Of a stretch of 64,000 bases of DNA, positions 8,204-16,620 are shown piece by piece; positions within the stretch are counted from its first letter, which is position 1; the number at the start of each line of letters is the position of its first letter. The translations under genes and the position numbers were made by a program. The stretch covers positions 186,001 through 250,000 of the forward strand of contig JABARH010000010.1 in NCBI GenBank assembly GCA_019187665.1, given 5' to 3'. The DNA comes from Anaerolineales bacterium. GTDB taxonomy: Bacteria; Chloroflexota; Anaerolineae; Anaerolineales; Villigracilaceae. The notes below the pieces were generated by a model that was not told the origin of the DNA, searched no databases, and was given only the letters and a program-made list of their open reading frames with translations.

Positions 8204-8950
8204 TTACCCAGTCACGCGGCTCAAGAGGACGGGCAGTTCGCTCAAACTGCGGATGGCCGCGTCGGGCTGGACTGCAGAGCGGGCTGCGGTCGTGGAAACG
8301 CGGCGCGTGATCCAAATGCTGTAGATGCCCAGGGCCTGCGCTCCGGCGATGTCGGCTTCGAGGCTGTCGCCGACCATGGCGATCTCGTTGACTGGGATGT
8401 TCCAATGCGTCAGCGCGAGTTCGAAGATGCGCGCGTGTGGTTTGCGGTAAGAACAGGCAGCGGAGGTGAGGATGAAATCGAAGAATGGTTCGATGTCGAA
8501 GCGCTCAACAAGTTGAAACACATCCTGGTTATCGCCCGCGTTGGAGACAAGGCCGAGACGATACCCGCCGGCCTCGAGCGTGCGCAGCATGAGCGGCGCA
8601 TCCTCTTCGAGACTCCAGTTGGGCTGGGTGTGGGCGTAGAACGCGTCCAGCGCGCGGCGCAGGAGCGGGTCGCTGACGTTGGGGTATCCCTTTTCAGCCA
8701 GCATGTCGCGCAGGACGATCAGGTAGGTGGTTTCGAACAGGTCTACGTCGCGCCGGGCGAAATAACGGTCGAGGTGATAGCGCACCACGCGCGGGAGTTC
8801 GAGCGGGTCCAGTTCGAATCCCTGTTCGTAAAGCGAATCGGCCAACGCCCGGTAGCCGTGTTCCAGGATGGAATCCCAGGGTCGGCGCGAGTACATTAAT
8901 GTCCCCCCAAGGTCGAACAGAACGGCTCGAATAATGGGACGCGCGCTCAT
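8204..8950 (-). CDS. HAD-family hydrolase
   Basis: A 248-residue haloacid-dehalogenase-type phosphatase. Motif I is FDLGGTLMYS; the second Asp of the usual DXDXT is replaced (DLGGT), a variant found in several HAD subgroups. Motif II is LVSNAGDN, the conserved Lys lies in SYRKPHARIFE, and motif III is MVGDSLEADIAGA. An alpha-helical cap lies between motifs I and II (class C1 layout). Substrates of such proteins are usually small phosphorylated metabolites. It sits in a leftward operon with rarA downstream. Confidence 0.9.
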   Translation of the reverse strand: MSARPIIRAVLFDLGGTLMYSRRPWDSILEHGYRALADSLYEQGFELDPLELPRVVRYHLDRYFARRDVDLFETTYLIVLRDMLAEKGYPNVSDPLLRRALDAFYAHTQPNWSLEEDAPLMLRTLEAGGYRLGLVSNAGDNQDVFQLVERFDIEPFFDFILTSAACSYRKPHARIFELALTHWNIPVNEIAMVGDSLEADIAGAQALGIYSIWITRRVSTTAARSAVQPDAAIRSLSELPVLLSRVTG

Positions 8951-8972
8951 CCTCTTCCCGTGGCGGCGGAAA

Positions 8973-9839
8973 TCAGGCCGCCGCCTCCGACGCTCCGGGA
9001 GGGGGGTTCTCTGTCCGATGGATGTGGTCCAGCGCGGAGGCGAAGGCCAGCGCGGTGATAACGTATCCAGCCATGTAGGTTACAGCTGAGACCAGGTCAA
9101 AAGCGTAGTAAATTTTTTCGGGGGTGTTGTCGAAGCCGCCCATCCACGAGTAGATGTTGATGCTGTCTGCAACGGCGAAGGAGATCAATCCCCACCAGGG
9201 GCGCCCGAGATAGCCGCGCCCAAAGAGGAAGAAGAGCCAGAGCGCGGCGCCTCCCTCAAAGATATCGAAAACGGGATATAGAACGGAAAGGTAAACGACT
9301 GGGGTGGAATATCCCTCGCCCAGTCCGGCTTGAAGCGCCCACTGGGTTAACCCCAGGGCGATTAATCCTGCCAGGGCAATGAATCCGAGATATTGCAGGC
9401 TTCTGGGTCGTTTGAAATAGAGCAGGCGGAATTGATAATAGAGGGATAATCCGAAAAAGATGTATCCGAGCACCCAGCAGGCGTCGATCCAGGTGAATTC
9501 CGGATATTCTGTGTACCAGTAGAAATAATCGTAGAGGTAGCCAAGTAATTCGCCGCCCACCCAGAACCACCAGCCGATGCTGAATGTGAGCCAGATGCGG
9601 TATGGCGGCTCGGCGGGCTTAAACTGGCGGGTGAGTTGGATGCCCAGCGTTGCCGCGACGATGGCTGGGATTAAAATAAACGTGTCGGTAATCTTGTCGT
9701 TGAGATATCTCGAGATGATGGCAAACGGTTCGAAGTAATAGAGCCAGCCATAGATCGCCAGTACGGCAACGCCAATCGCCGACCATGCCAGCAGGCGGGC
9801 GCGGTGTTTTGAAGCGGGGGCGGGAAGTTGTTGTTCCAT
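8973..9839 (-). CDS. Polytopic membrane protein of unknown function
   Basis: A 288-residue protein with about eight predicted membrane helices (beginning near residues 17, 50, 80, 110, 145, 180, 205 and 245), rich in Trp and Tyr between helices. A conserved-looking patch is WWFWVGGELLGYLYDY. No known transporter or enzyme motif was recognised. It begins 9 bp after the preceding gene with AAAGG upstream, so it is co-expressed with the CoA-transferase and rarA operon. The layout resembles an integral-membrane sensor domain without an output domain, but this is only a guess. Confidence 0.8.
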   Translation of the reverse strand: MEQQLPAPASKHRARLLAWSAIGVAVLAIYGWLYYFEPFAIISRYLNDKITDTFILIPAIVAATLGIQLTRQFKPAEPPYRIWLTFSIGWWFWVGGELLGYLYDYFYWYTEYPEFTWIDACWVLGYIFFGLSLYYQFRLLYFKRPRSLQYLGFIALAGLIALGLTQWALQAGLGEGYSTPVVYLSVLYPVFDIFEGGAALWLFFLFGRGYLGRPWWGLISFAVADSINIYSWMGGFDNTPEKIYYAFDLVSAVTYMAGYVITALAFASALDHIHRTENPPPGASEAAA

Positions 9840-9848
9840 GGTTGCCTT

Positions 9849-10787
9849 TTATGAAAATGCCGCCGGAATGAGGCGTTGCGATTCAAGGCTTGCGCGTTCT
9901 TCCTGTGCCAGTTCGTTAAACATTTCGTTCATCATTCGTTGTGTCAGGTTGGCGCCGATGGCGAATTCCATTTGGGCGCCGATGCCCATGAACAGGGCGC
10001 GGTAGGCATGTCCAAGGGCGGCGGTGTTGGGGAAGAAGTGATCGTCCATCAGGCCGCCGGTCTCGACCTGGAAGTTCCATTGCCAGGGCGCGATCTGAAC
10101 GCGGAGTTCGCGCAACATCACTTGCAGGAATTTTTCACCGGCGATGTTGCTGTAACTGTCGAAGATGGCGCCGCTCCATGCGCGCGCGGCCTGTCGCAGC
10201 GTGAAGCATTGACTGGCTGCATTGTTGGGAGGGGTTTCCAGTATGAACGCCTCCCAGGAACCAGCCAGGTCCGACGCGTCCGTTTGCGAGGCTGGGCCGT
10301 TTTCGCGGATCCATATCGATTCGGATTCGAGGAGCGCCCCGTTTTGGAAGTAGAGGAAACCTTGCGCGCGTTCGGTGATTACTTCGACAAGCCCGGTTGT
10401 CGCTTCGCGTTTCCAGGCCGCGTTGAGTTGGGTAAAGTCGGCCGGGCCGCGCCCGTTGCGGCGGGCGCGTGAGGTGGAGGTGGCCGCCATCCACGCGGCC
10501 CGCGCGGCCTTGTCTGGAAGCAGGAGGAGGCGCAGTGGGCGCGCGCCGCCGGTCCATTTTGAGAATATGTCGGTGACCGATACCGGCTGGAACGTTTCTC
10601 CATCGCTCAAAAAGGCTCCGGCCTGCCCGCCGTGTGCGTAGAACAGGGTCAGGCGCTGCGGCGGTTCGAGTCCTATCTCGATCAGGGCGGTGAGTTTTTT
10701 ATCGAGCAGGCGCAGTTGCAGGAGCGCGAGTTTGTCAACCGTGCTGTTTTCTTCGACCTGGTCGAGGTGGGGGAAGGCGAGTCTCAT
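9849..10787 (-). CDS. Uncharacterised 312-residue protein
   Basis: No recognised domain. It is soluble, alternating beta-rich segments (LTLFYAHGGQAGAFLSDGE, residues about 46-64; GLVEVITERAQGFLYFQNGALLE) with a helical C-terminal half ending in NLTQRMMNEMFNELAQEE. The phrase 'GFLYFQNGALLES' resembles the effector modules of DUF4388-type signalling proteins, where a short beta sheet displays a conserved Gly; this is a weak resemblance. It is co-directional with, and 9 bp from, the downstream membrane-protein gene, suggesting the two act together. Confidence 0.75.
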   Translation of the reverse strand: MRLAFPHLDQVEENSTVDKLALLQLRLLDKKLTALIEIGLEPPQRLTLFYAHGGQAGAFLSDGETFQPVSVTDIFSKWTGGARPLRLLLLPDKAARAAWMAATSTSRARRNGRGPADFTQLNAAWKREATTGLVEVITERAQGFLYFQNGALLESESIWIRENGPASQTDASDLAGSWEAFILETPPNNAASQCFTLRQAARAWSGAIFDSYSNIAGEKFLQVMLRELRVQIAPWQWNFQVETGGLMDDHFFPNTAALGHAYRALFMGIGAQMEFAIGANLTQRMMNEMFNELAQEERASLESQRLIPAAFS

Positions 10788-10841
10788 GGGGTGGCCATGA
10801 TTGTACCCAAAGATTGCCTTAAGGCAAACGGCATTTTTAAA

Positions 10842-11612
10842 TTATCCCGCGCCTTTAAGGTAGATGCCGCCTGGGTCAAGTTCTTCGCGCAGGATCTGCA
10901 ATTCGCGTTCGGCGATCGGCCCAGTCGTGCGGATTTCGGGCGCGGCCCTCAGTTCCCATCCGGTGTTGCCGCGCGCGTCTTCAGCGGTTTTGCCAGGGTG
11001 CAGCGCGGCCAGGATCAATTCGCCGTTTTCATCCGGCTCGAGGATTCCAATATCGGTGACGACCGCTTCCATGCCGCGTCCGCGTAAGCCAATTTTCTGG
11101 CGCTCGCCTCCTCCATCCAGCGCGCCGACCGAGGTGCGGAAGTCGCAGCGTTCGGGGAATCGGCGTTTTTGATGCGGGGTCATAATGTAACAGCGGTTGG
11201 CCCATGCGGCGATTTCCTGCGATCCGCCGGAGCCGGGCAGGCGCACTTTTGGCTGGTCGTATTTTCCGATTACGGTGGCATTGATGTTGCCGAATTTGTC
11301 AATTTGCGCGCCGCCCATAAAGCCCACGTCCACGTTGCCGCGTTGCAGATAGTTCGAAAAAATATCGTACATGTTTACCACCGAAAGCGCGCCGCTGACC
11401 AGCGTTGGGTCGCCGATGGAAAGCGGCAGCCGTTCCGGCTCCGCGCCGATTACGCCCGCTTCGTAGATCATCACAAGGTTCGGGGCGTGCGTGCGCTTGG
11501 CGAGGTTGCAGGCGAGATTTGGCTGGCCCACACCGACGAATACAACGTCGCCGTCGCGCAAGAGCCGCGCGGCGTTGACGATCATCAATTCCGCTGAAGA
11601 ATATTCGGTCAT
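10842..11612 (-). CDS. CoA-transferase subunit beta (glutaconate/IpdB-like family)
   Basis: A 256-residue family I CoA-transferase small subunit. Family features are GDVVFVGVGQPNLACNLA, the MIYEAGVIGAEP segment (Glu at the position of the catalytic Glu of glutaconate CoA-transferase beta) and GGAQIDKFGNINATVIG. The open frame extends further upstream, but the ATG at 11612 has AAAGGAG 6 nt before it. That ATG overlaps the hydrolase stop codon by 4 nt (ATGA). It should pair with the alpha subunit two genes upstream to move or hydrolyse CoA on a carboxylic acid; the substrate is unknown. Confidence 0.88.
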   Translation of the reverse strand: MTEYSSAELMIVNAARLLRDGDVVFVGVGQPNLACNLAKRTHAPNLVMIYEAGVIGAEPERLPLSIGDPTLVSGALSVVNMYDIFSNYLQRGNVDVGFMGGAQIDKFGNINATVIGKYDQPKVRLPGSGGSQEIAAWANRCYIMTPHQKRRFPERCDFRTSVGALDGGGERQKIGLRGRGMEAVVTDIGILEPDENGELILAALHPGKTAEDARGNTGWELRAAPEIRTTGPIAERELQILREELDPGGIYLKGAG

Positions 11613-12472
11613 GCCAACTCCTTTGAAAAAGAAAAGATCAAATTTGCAACTTCCTGCGGATGTTCGAGTGGGACGAGATGCCCCGCGTCCGCGATCGCTT
11701 CGATTCGCACCTGCGGGTTGATGCGCCGCGCCCGTTCCGCCGTCTTTGCCCAAAAGGTGTCGGACTGCGCGCCGCGCAGGATGAGCGTCGGCAGGCGAAG
11801 AGTCCGCAGGCCGCGCCACAGGTCCATATCGCGCCAGATACCGGTGTGGTAGATGCGCGCCTCCCACTCCGGCGAATAGACGAGTTCGTAGCCGCCGCGC
11901 GCGCTGGGCCGCGTCATCCCGGCGATATAGGCGCGTAAATTTTCATCCGAGAAGTTGCGGAACACCGCGCGCTGTCGGTAGCCGCGAAAAACGAGGTCGA
12001 GGTTGTCGAAGTTTCGCCGCCTGCTCAGCGCGCCCTCCAGTTTTGGGTGAACGCGATTTCCCATGCCCGTTGCGCGGGCGAGATTCCACAGGGCGATGAA
12101 GGATGGCGGGAACAGCACCGGGTCAATCAGGACGATCCCGCGAAACCGATTTGGTCCACGCAACGCCGCGCGCAAGGTGACGATCGCTCCGATGGAGTGC
12201 CCCACCGCGAGGAGAGGCGCTGTTTTTTGTTCGTCCAGAAATCGAAGCAGGTCATCCGAAAGCGGATGCCAATCGTTGAGCTCTTCGGGTTTGGTGTCCG
12301 GCCAGAGCGGACGAAGATACATTCCAAAGATGCGGAAGCGAGGCTGCAAATATTCGAAGAGAGGCTTGTAGCAATCCGGCGGGTATCCGTTGGCGTGCAG
12401 AAAGTGAAGCGGGGTTTTGCCGCCGCCGAGGTCAAAGTGAGGAATGTTCATCCGCCAATCAATATTTCCCAT
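11609..12472 (-). CDS. Alpha/beta hydrolase between the CoA-transferase subunits
   Basis: A 287-residue alpha/beta hydrolase. The nucleophile elbow is GHSIG (Ser near residue 93), the oxyanion region is HANGYPP, the acid is probably the Asp in RGAQSDTFW, and the catalytic His is in DAGHLVPLEHP. It overlaps the end of the alpha-subunit gene by 14 nt if the ATG at 12472 is used; an ATG at 12451 is an alternative, and neither has a clear ribosome site. It ends inside the beta-subunit start. Placement between two CoA-transferase subunits suggests a thioesterase, lactonase or ring-cleavage step in the same catabolic route; the substrate is unknown. Confidence 0.87.
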   Translation of the reverse strand: MGNIDWRMNIPHFDLGGGKTPLHFLHANGYPPDCYKPLFEYLQPRFRIFGMYLRPLWPDTKPEELNDWHPLSDDLLRFLDEQKTAPLLAVGHSIGAIVTLRAALRGPNRFRGIVLIDPVLFPPSFIALWNLARATGMGNRVHPKLEGALSRRRNFDNLDLVFRGYRQRAVFRNFSDENLRAYIAGMTRPSARGGYELVYSPEWEARIYHTGIWRDMDLWRGLRTLRLPTLILRGAQSDTFWAKTAERARRINPQVRIEAIADAGHLVPLEHPQEVANLIFSFSKELA

Positions 12473-13355
12473 AATTGACCGGCGCGCTCATCTGCGGCTG
12501 GAGATTGAGGCGTTCTTGCGCGCCAAGTTTCTTCCAATAGTCTTCGCGGTTTTTTACGCCGTATACCCACTCATCCAGATATTTTTTCACCTCTTCCGGC
12601 GATTCGCTGATCTTATCCCAGGCGAGGTAGAACTCGTTATCGCGGTCGTAATAGCCTTGCGCGTAGGATGGATGGCAGGCGAACGGAACGTGACAGACTG
12701 CGCTGACGATGATGCCGGGGATCATGGTGCGGTTCGGGTCGGAGCGGATGACGGATTCGTCCACGATCTCCTCGGCGGTGAGGATGACTTTCTTCGCCGC
12801 AAAGGCCGCCTCCTTCTGTTCGCCGATAATGCCCCATAGATGCGCGTTCCCGTTGGCGTCCGCGCGCTGAACGTGGACGATGGCTACATCGGGGTTTAAG
12901 GCTGGCACGGCGATCAGGTCTGGGCCGCCGTAGGGATCGCGGATCCGTTGGATGCGCGGGTTGGCCGCTTCAAGGTCGGACGCGCCGGTTTGTTTCATCG
13001 GCAGGAAGGGCAGTCCCGAGGCCCCGGCTTGCAAACGGGTGATCATTCCGAAATGGGAATATTCCTCCCATTCCAGTTCGCCGCGTTCGAGCGCGCCGCG
13101 CACCAGGCGCAGACTCCCGACGCCAGGGTTGCCCATGTAAGAAAAAATAATTTTGCGCGCGCACCCCGCCGCGACCATCTGGTCGTAGATCAGGTCGGGG
13201 GTGGCGCGCGCCAGGATGAGATTCTTTTTTCGCTGGCGGATGATTTCGTGACTGGCCGCGAAGGGAATCAGGTGGGTGAATCCGGCGGCATAAATCAGGT
13301 CGCCGTCGTGGATGTATTTGGAGACAGCCTCGGAAAGCGGCGCGAGTTTGGTCAT
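12459..13355 (-). CDS. CoA-transferase subunit alpha (glutaconate/IpdA-like family)
   Basis: A 298-residue family I CoA-transferase large subunit. It contains DGDLIYAAGFTHLIPFAASHEIIRQ, a GNPGVGSLRLVRGALERGELEWEEYSHF block typical of the GctA/IpdA group, and VAIVHVQRADANGNAHLWG. The start at 13355 follows AAAGAGA; a longer open frame upstream is spurious. The gene is 2 bp from a small membrane-protein gene and overlaps the hydrolase downstream. It probably forms a heteromer with the beta subunit at 10842-11612. Confidence 0.88.
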   Translation of the reverse strand: MTKLAPLSEAVSKYIHDGDLIYAAGFTHLIPFAASHEIIRQRKKNLILARATPDLIYDQMVAAGCARKIIFSYMGNPGVGSLRLVRGALERGELEWEEYSHFGMITRLQAGASGLPFLPMKQTGASDLEAANPRIQRIRDPYGGPDLIAVPALNPDVAIVHVQRADANGNAHLWGIIGEQKEAAFAAKKVILTAEEIVDESVIRSDPNRTMIPGIIVSAVCHVPFACHPSYAQGYYDRDNEFYLAWDKISESPEEVKKYLDEWVYGVKNREDYWKKLGAQERLNLQPQMSAPVNYGKY

Positions 13356-13357
13356 GG

Positions 13358-13642
13358 TTATTTTTTCTCTTTTTGTAATGTGCTTTTTTCCGCCGCTCTG
13401 GCTTTTTGGTTTTCGCGCCATTTGCGAATCATGCGGAAGCGTTCGGCCGCGGGCGGCGGCGCGGCGCGTTTGCGGAAAAAGAAGCCGATGACGGTGAGGA
13501 TCAACGCGATGAAGAAGAAGTCGTAATTTGTCTTTTCGCCCGCGGCGCGCACGGCCGCCGAGTCGGAGGCAACGAACAGCACGAAGAACGTGATCGCGAC
13601 CAGGTAGAAAAACGTCCCCACGCGGGCGATGAAGTCGCTCAT
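13358..13642 (-). CDS. Small two-helix membrane protein
   Basis: A 94-residue protein with two hydrophobic helices (about 8-26 and 43-57) and a basic Ala/Lys-rich tail (RMIRKWRENQKARAAEK). No family was recognised. It is the first gene of the CoA-transferase operon, 2 bp ahead of the alpha subunit, and so is likely translated with it. The DNA just upstream to pruA (13643-13718) holds no gene. Confidence 0.7.
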   Translation of the reverse strand: MSDFIARVGTFFYLVAITFFVLFVASDSAAVRAAGEKTNYDFFFIALILTVIGFFFRKRAAPPPAAERFRMIRKWRENQKARAAEKSTLQKEKK

Positions 13643-13718
13643 GGATCAACGTCAGCGCCGCAAGATTCTCTCTGCCGTGCAGGGCAGCATGAATGTCGCG
13701 GCGCTGACCGAATCATTG

Positions 13719-15359
13719 TTACCGCCGCGTCGCTTTCCGGGCGGTTTTCTTTGCAGCCTTCTTTTTCGGTGAGGCTTTCTTTTTGGCGGGCTTGATCAGA
13801 GTCTGGATCTGTTCGTGCATGTACAGTTGCACGTAATAGTAACCGCCGCCGTTCTTGCCGCTGGCGCCGGAACCTTTCCATCCGCCAAAAGGTTGGAATC
13901 CGGGCCACGCGCCGGTCGTTGCGCCCTGCGGGCGGTTGGCGTAGGTTACGCCGGCTTCGATATTGTCGAAGAACCACTCGGTCTCTTTGAGCGATCCGTA
14001 GAAACCGGCCGTCAACCCATAGTTGACACTGTTGGCGATCTGCATGGCTTCATCGAGGCTGCCGACCTTGCCGATGGTGGCGATGGGCAGGAACATTTCA
14101 TGCTGCCACAAACGATGGCTGAACGGTAGGTCGGTGACGAAGGTCGGTTCGCAGAAATAACCTTTGGCGAAATCGCCGTCCACGCGGACGTTGCCGCCGG
14201 TCAGGAAATTTCCGCCCGCCTGATTGATCTCCTCGCAGAAATTTTTGAAATCATTGTACGAGGATTGATTGATGACCGGACCGTTGTAGGTGGCGCGCTC
14301 GGTCGGGTCGCCGAGAACGAGTTTGTCGGTCTTCTCTTTCAACAGACGCACCAACTCATCGTAGGCGGGTTCCTCCACAAGGACGCGCGAGGCGGCGGAG
14401 CATTTTTGTCCCTGCAAGCCAAACGCAGAACGCAGGATGCCGGTCGAGGCGTCGTCCAGGTTGGCGTTGCGCGAAACGATGGCGGGATTCTTTCCGCCCA
14501 GTTCCAACACGATCGGGCGGACATAATTGCGCTGGGCAAAGTCGCGGTACATCTTCATGCCCACGTCGAACGAGCCGGTGAAAGTTGCGCCGTCAATTTC
14601 GGGACTGTCCACCAGCGCCTGCCCGAGCGTCGAGCCGGGACCCGTCACAAAATTGACCACGCCGGCCGGGAAGCCCGCGTCGCGCAAACATTCGGCGAAC
14701 AAACGCACGATCCACGCCGTATCCGTCGCGGGCTTGATGACGATCGTGTTGCCCGCCACGAGCGCGGCTCCGGCGGGACCGCCGGTCAACGCGAATGGGA
14801 AGTTGAACGGCGAGATCACCAGCCACACGCCGTAGGGTTTAAGAACCGACAGGTTCGCCGCGTCATAACCCGCCAGCGGGTCCTTGCCCATCGGTTTGAT
14901 GAAGCCGTTGTTCTCCTCCATCATCTGCGCGGAATAATACATCAGGTCGGCGGTCTCCTGCACGTCGCCCAGCGACTCCATGCGATTCTTGCCGACTTCC
15001 AGCGCCATCGCCGCGCCCAATTCAAATAGACGCTTCTCGATATTGGCGGCCGCCTTGCGGACGAGCGCGACGCGTTTGCGCCATGGAGTACGCGCCCAGG
15101 CGGGGGCCGCCTTGCGCGCCGCGGCGATCGCCATGTTGGCGTGCGCGGCGTTACCCTTCTGCATCACCGCCAGCACCCAATCGGTGTTCACGGGCGAACA
15201 GTCTTGAAATTTCTCGTCGGCAAACACATCCCTGCCGTCAATGATCATCCCATATTCTTTGCCCAGGTTTTGCTTGAGCGCGGCAACCGCCTTGTCGAAT
15301 CCCTTGTGCAACTCTTCGGGCGGATTGAACATGGTGGCGTACGTTAATTTGAAAGCCAT
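13719..15359 (-). CDS. pruA: L-glutamate gamma-semialdehyde (P5C) dehydrogenase
   Basis: A 546-residue aldehyde dehydrogenase of the P5C-dehydrogenase group, which oxidises glutamate semialdehyde to glutamate with NAD+. Visible motifs are SPFNFPFALTGGPAGAALVAGN and KPATDTAWI (cofactor binding), FTGSFDVG, ELGGKNPAIV with the general base Glu, and GLQGQKCSAASR with the catalytic Cys. The ATG at 15359 has GGAGG upstream; a longer frame is spurious. The C-terminus carries an odd 21-residue Lys/Arg/Ala tail absent from most homologues. Proline dehydrogenase, its pathway partner, is encoded 46 kb away at 61682. A good promoter lies 74-102 bp upstream. Confidence 0.95.
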   Translation of the reverse strand: MAFKLTYATMFNPPEELHKGFDKAVAALKQNLGKEYGMIIDGRDVFADEKFQDCSPVNTDWVLAVMQKGNAAHANMAIAAARKAAPAWARTPWRKRVALVRKAAANIEKRLFELGAAMALEVGKNRMESLGDVQETADLMYYSAQMMEENNGFIKPMGKDPLAGYDAANLSVLKPYGVWLVISPFNFPFALTGGPAGAALVAGNTIVIKPATDTAWIVRLFAECLRDAGFPAGVVNFVTGPGSTLGQALVDSPEIDGATFTGSFDVGMKMYRDFAQRNYVRPIVLELGGKNPAIVSRNANLDDASTGILRSAFGLQGQKCSAASRVLVEEPAYDELVRLLKEKTDKLVLGDPTERATYNGPVINQSSYNDFKNFCEEINQAGGNFLTGGNVRVDGDFAKGYFCEPTFVTDLPFSHRLWQHEMFLPIATIGKVGSLDEAMQIANSVNYGLTAGFYGSLKETEWFFDNIEAGVTYANRPQGATTGAWPGFQPFGGWKGSGASGKNGGGYYYVQLYMHEQIQTLIKPAKKKASPKKKAAKKTARKATRR

Positions 15360-15432
15360 GGAAAACCTCCAGTTTTGTAGTTCGGTAGTTTCATGGTTGC
15401 GCGGCTCGCGTTCCAACCGCGCGACCCAACCG

Positions 15433-15461
15433 AGTATAGTCCATGAAATCACAACCGTCAA
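15433..15461 (-). promoter_or_regulatory. Sigma70-type promoter of pruA
   Basis: On the minus strand TTGACG (15461-15456), a 17-nt spacer and TATACT (15438-15433). The predicted start near 15426 gives a leader of about 67 nt. Confidence 0.75.
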
Positions 15462-15570
15462 AGTGACGAAATTCCTCGTTTCAAAAATCAGATTTCTACC
15501 AGAAACCCGCTGTTTCGCATGTAATGATGGCAGGCGACTCATCGTCAATGTACGCAAGAAAGGAGACTCG

Positions 15571-16107
15571 ATGAAACCCGCCCGCCTCTTTCTGACCTTT
15601 AGCCTGCCCGTCATTTTATGGGTCTCTGCCTGCGCCCCGGCTGCTCCCTCGCCAACGCCCGCGCCGACTCCCGCCTCCCCGACTCCGATCCGCGCCGCGC
15701 CGCTCCCAACCGACATGGCGGCAACTTCAGCCGCAGACCTCGCGCCGACCCAGGCCGCGCCGCCCATCGCCACCTCGCGCGGACCCGAACTCCACGCCAG
15801 CGACCCCGCGACGGTCATGCTCGCGTCGGGACAATTGCAACTGATCGAATTCTTCCGCTTCACCTGAAGCACCTGCCGCTCCATGGCGCCCATGGTTCAT
15901 GGGCTCGAGGCGAAATATTTTGGCCGCGTCATTTTCTCCTACGTTGACGCCGACGATCCGCGTACCTTCGACCTTCAACGCGCCCTCGGCTTCCGTTACC
16001 AGCCCGAACTCTACCTGCTCGACGCGCTTGGGACGGTGTTGCAGAAATTCGTCGGCTTCACATCGCAGGAACAACTCGAAAGCGCGTTCGCTCAATATCT
16101 CCCGTAA
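15571..16107 (+). CDS. Thioredoxin-like lipoprotein with in-frame TGA at the first active-site Cys (candidate selenoprotein)
   Basis: The frame from the ATG at 15571 (AAGGAG 5 nt upstream) runs 178 codons to 16107, with one TGA at 15865-15867 (codon 99). The first part is a lipoprotein signal (WVSAC, Cys21) and a Pro/Thr/Ala linker. A thioredoxin-like domain begins at about residue 85 with LQLIEFFRFT. The TGA is next, then STCRSMAPMVHGLE, RVIFSYVDADDPRT and the cis-Pro region RYQPELYLLD. The TGA falls exactly where CXXC thioredoxins have the first Cys, giving UXXC if read as selenocysteine. The 80 codons after it are intact and thioredoxin-like, arguing against decay. A SECIS-like hairpin follows at the right distance. 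It would act as an extracytoplasmic thiol or selenol oxidoreductase. The alternative is a recent nonsense mutation. Confidence 0.72.
15865..15904 (+). promoter_or_regulatory. Candidate bacterial SECIS element
   Basis: The TGA (15865-15867) is followed after 20 nt by a perfect 7-bp stem, GCCCATG (15888-15894) and CATGGGC (15898-15904), closing a GUU loop. The loop begins 27 nt after the TGA with G first, within the usual limits for bacterial SECIS hairpins (loop about 16-37 nt away, G in the first two loop positions). A competing 5-bp stem (15881-15885 with 15891-15895) is weaker. Confidence 0.55.
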
Positions 16108-16113
16108 ACAAAA

Positions 16114-16144
16114 AAACCAGGTCTTTCGAGAGACCTGGTTTTTG
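16114..16144. terminator. Bidirectional terminator between convergent genes
   Basis: An 11-bp stem AAACCAGGTCT / AGACCTGGTTT with a 6-nt loop, A run before and T run after. It serves the thioredoxin-like gene (+) and the Spo0M-like gene (-). Confidence 0.92.
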
Positions 16145-16173
16145 TCATATGCCGCTGGCCTGCCGTGCGCCGG

Positions 16174-16620
16174 TTACACAGGCAACACGATCCATCCGCT
16201 GTCCGGGTCGTTGCCCTTTGTATCCAGCCCTGCGAGAATGCGAATCTCATGGGTGGCGTTGCGTCCGCGATATGTTGGCAGGATATTCTTCGGGAATTCC
16301 ACCTGTCCCTCCCATTCGTATTCCGCTTTGGCGTTGAGAGTCTGCGCCTGAGCGATGTTGAATTCCTGGTCGAAGGTGTTGCAATACTCGGTTTCATCGC
16401 GGACGTAATTATCATGATGTACATTGTGGACGACCACCGTTTCTCGTCCGTTCAACTGAACGTAAACGCGGCTGACCTCCAGCGCCTGATCGGCCACAAC
16501 CGCTTTTACCCTCACCTTGAACGGCGCGTCGCGCGTTGGGCTTTCGGCCGTCACCGTAATTCTGGCGCCTCCCCCCGTGATCGAATTGACTGCGTTCTTG
16601 AGTTTGTCCATGAGTCCCAT
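16174..16620 (-). CDS. Arrestin-fold, Spo0M-like protein
   Basis: A 148-residue soluble beta-rich protein. The start MGLMDKLKNAVNSITGGGARITV and the alternating strands (FKVRVKAVVADQALEVSRVYVQL) resemble bacterial Spo0M/arrestin-type proteins. It is shorter than Bacillus Spo0M (about 258 residues), so it may contain a single arrestin-like domain. The function is unknown. It has AAAGGAG upstream of the ATG, and a TATACT box lies 53 bp upstream. It is convergent with the thioredoxin-like gene. Confidence 0.7.
   Translation of the reverse strand: MGLMDKLKNAVNSITGGGARITVTAESPTRDAPFKVRVKAVVADQALEVSRVYVQLNGRETVVVHNVHHDNYVRDETEYCNTFDQEFNIAQAQTLNAKAEYEWEGQVEFPKNILPTYRGRNATHEIRILAGLDTKGNDPDSGWIVLPV

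Noticed and set aside
15865..15867. The TGA as a frameshift or Trp codon
   Set aside because: The frame is continuous on both sides, so no shift is needed. TGA-as-Trp would require a variant code, yet other genes in the window end at TGA (for example 5232-5234).
15360..15893. N-terminal extension of PruA
   Set aside because: The open frame upstream of 15359 has no homologous sequence and crosses the pruA promoter; the GGAGG site marks 15359 as start.
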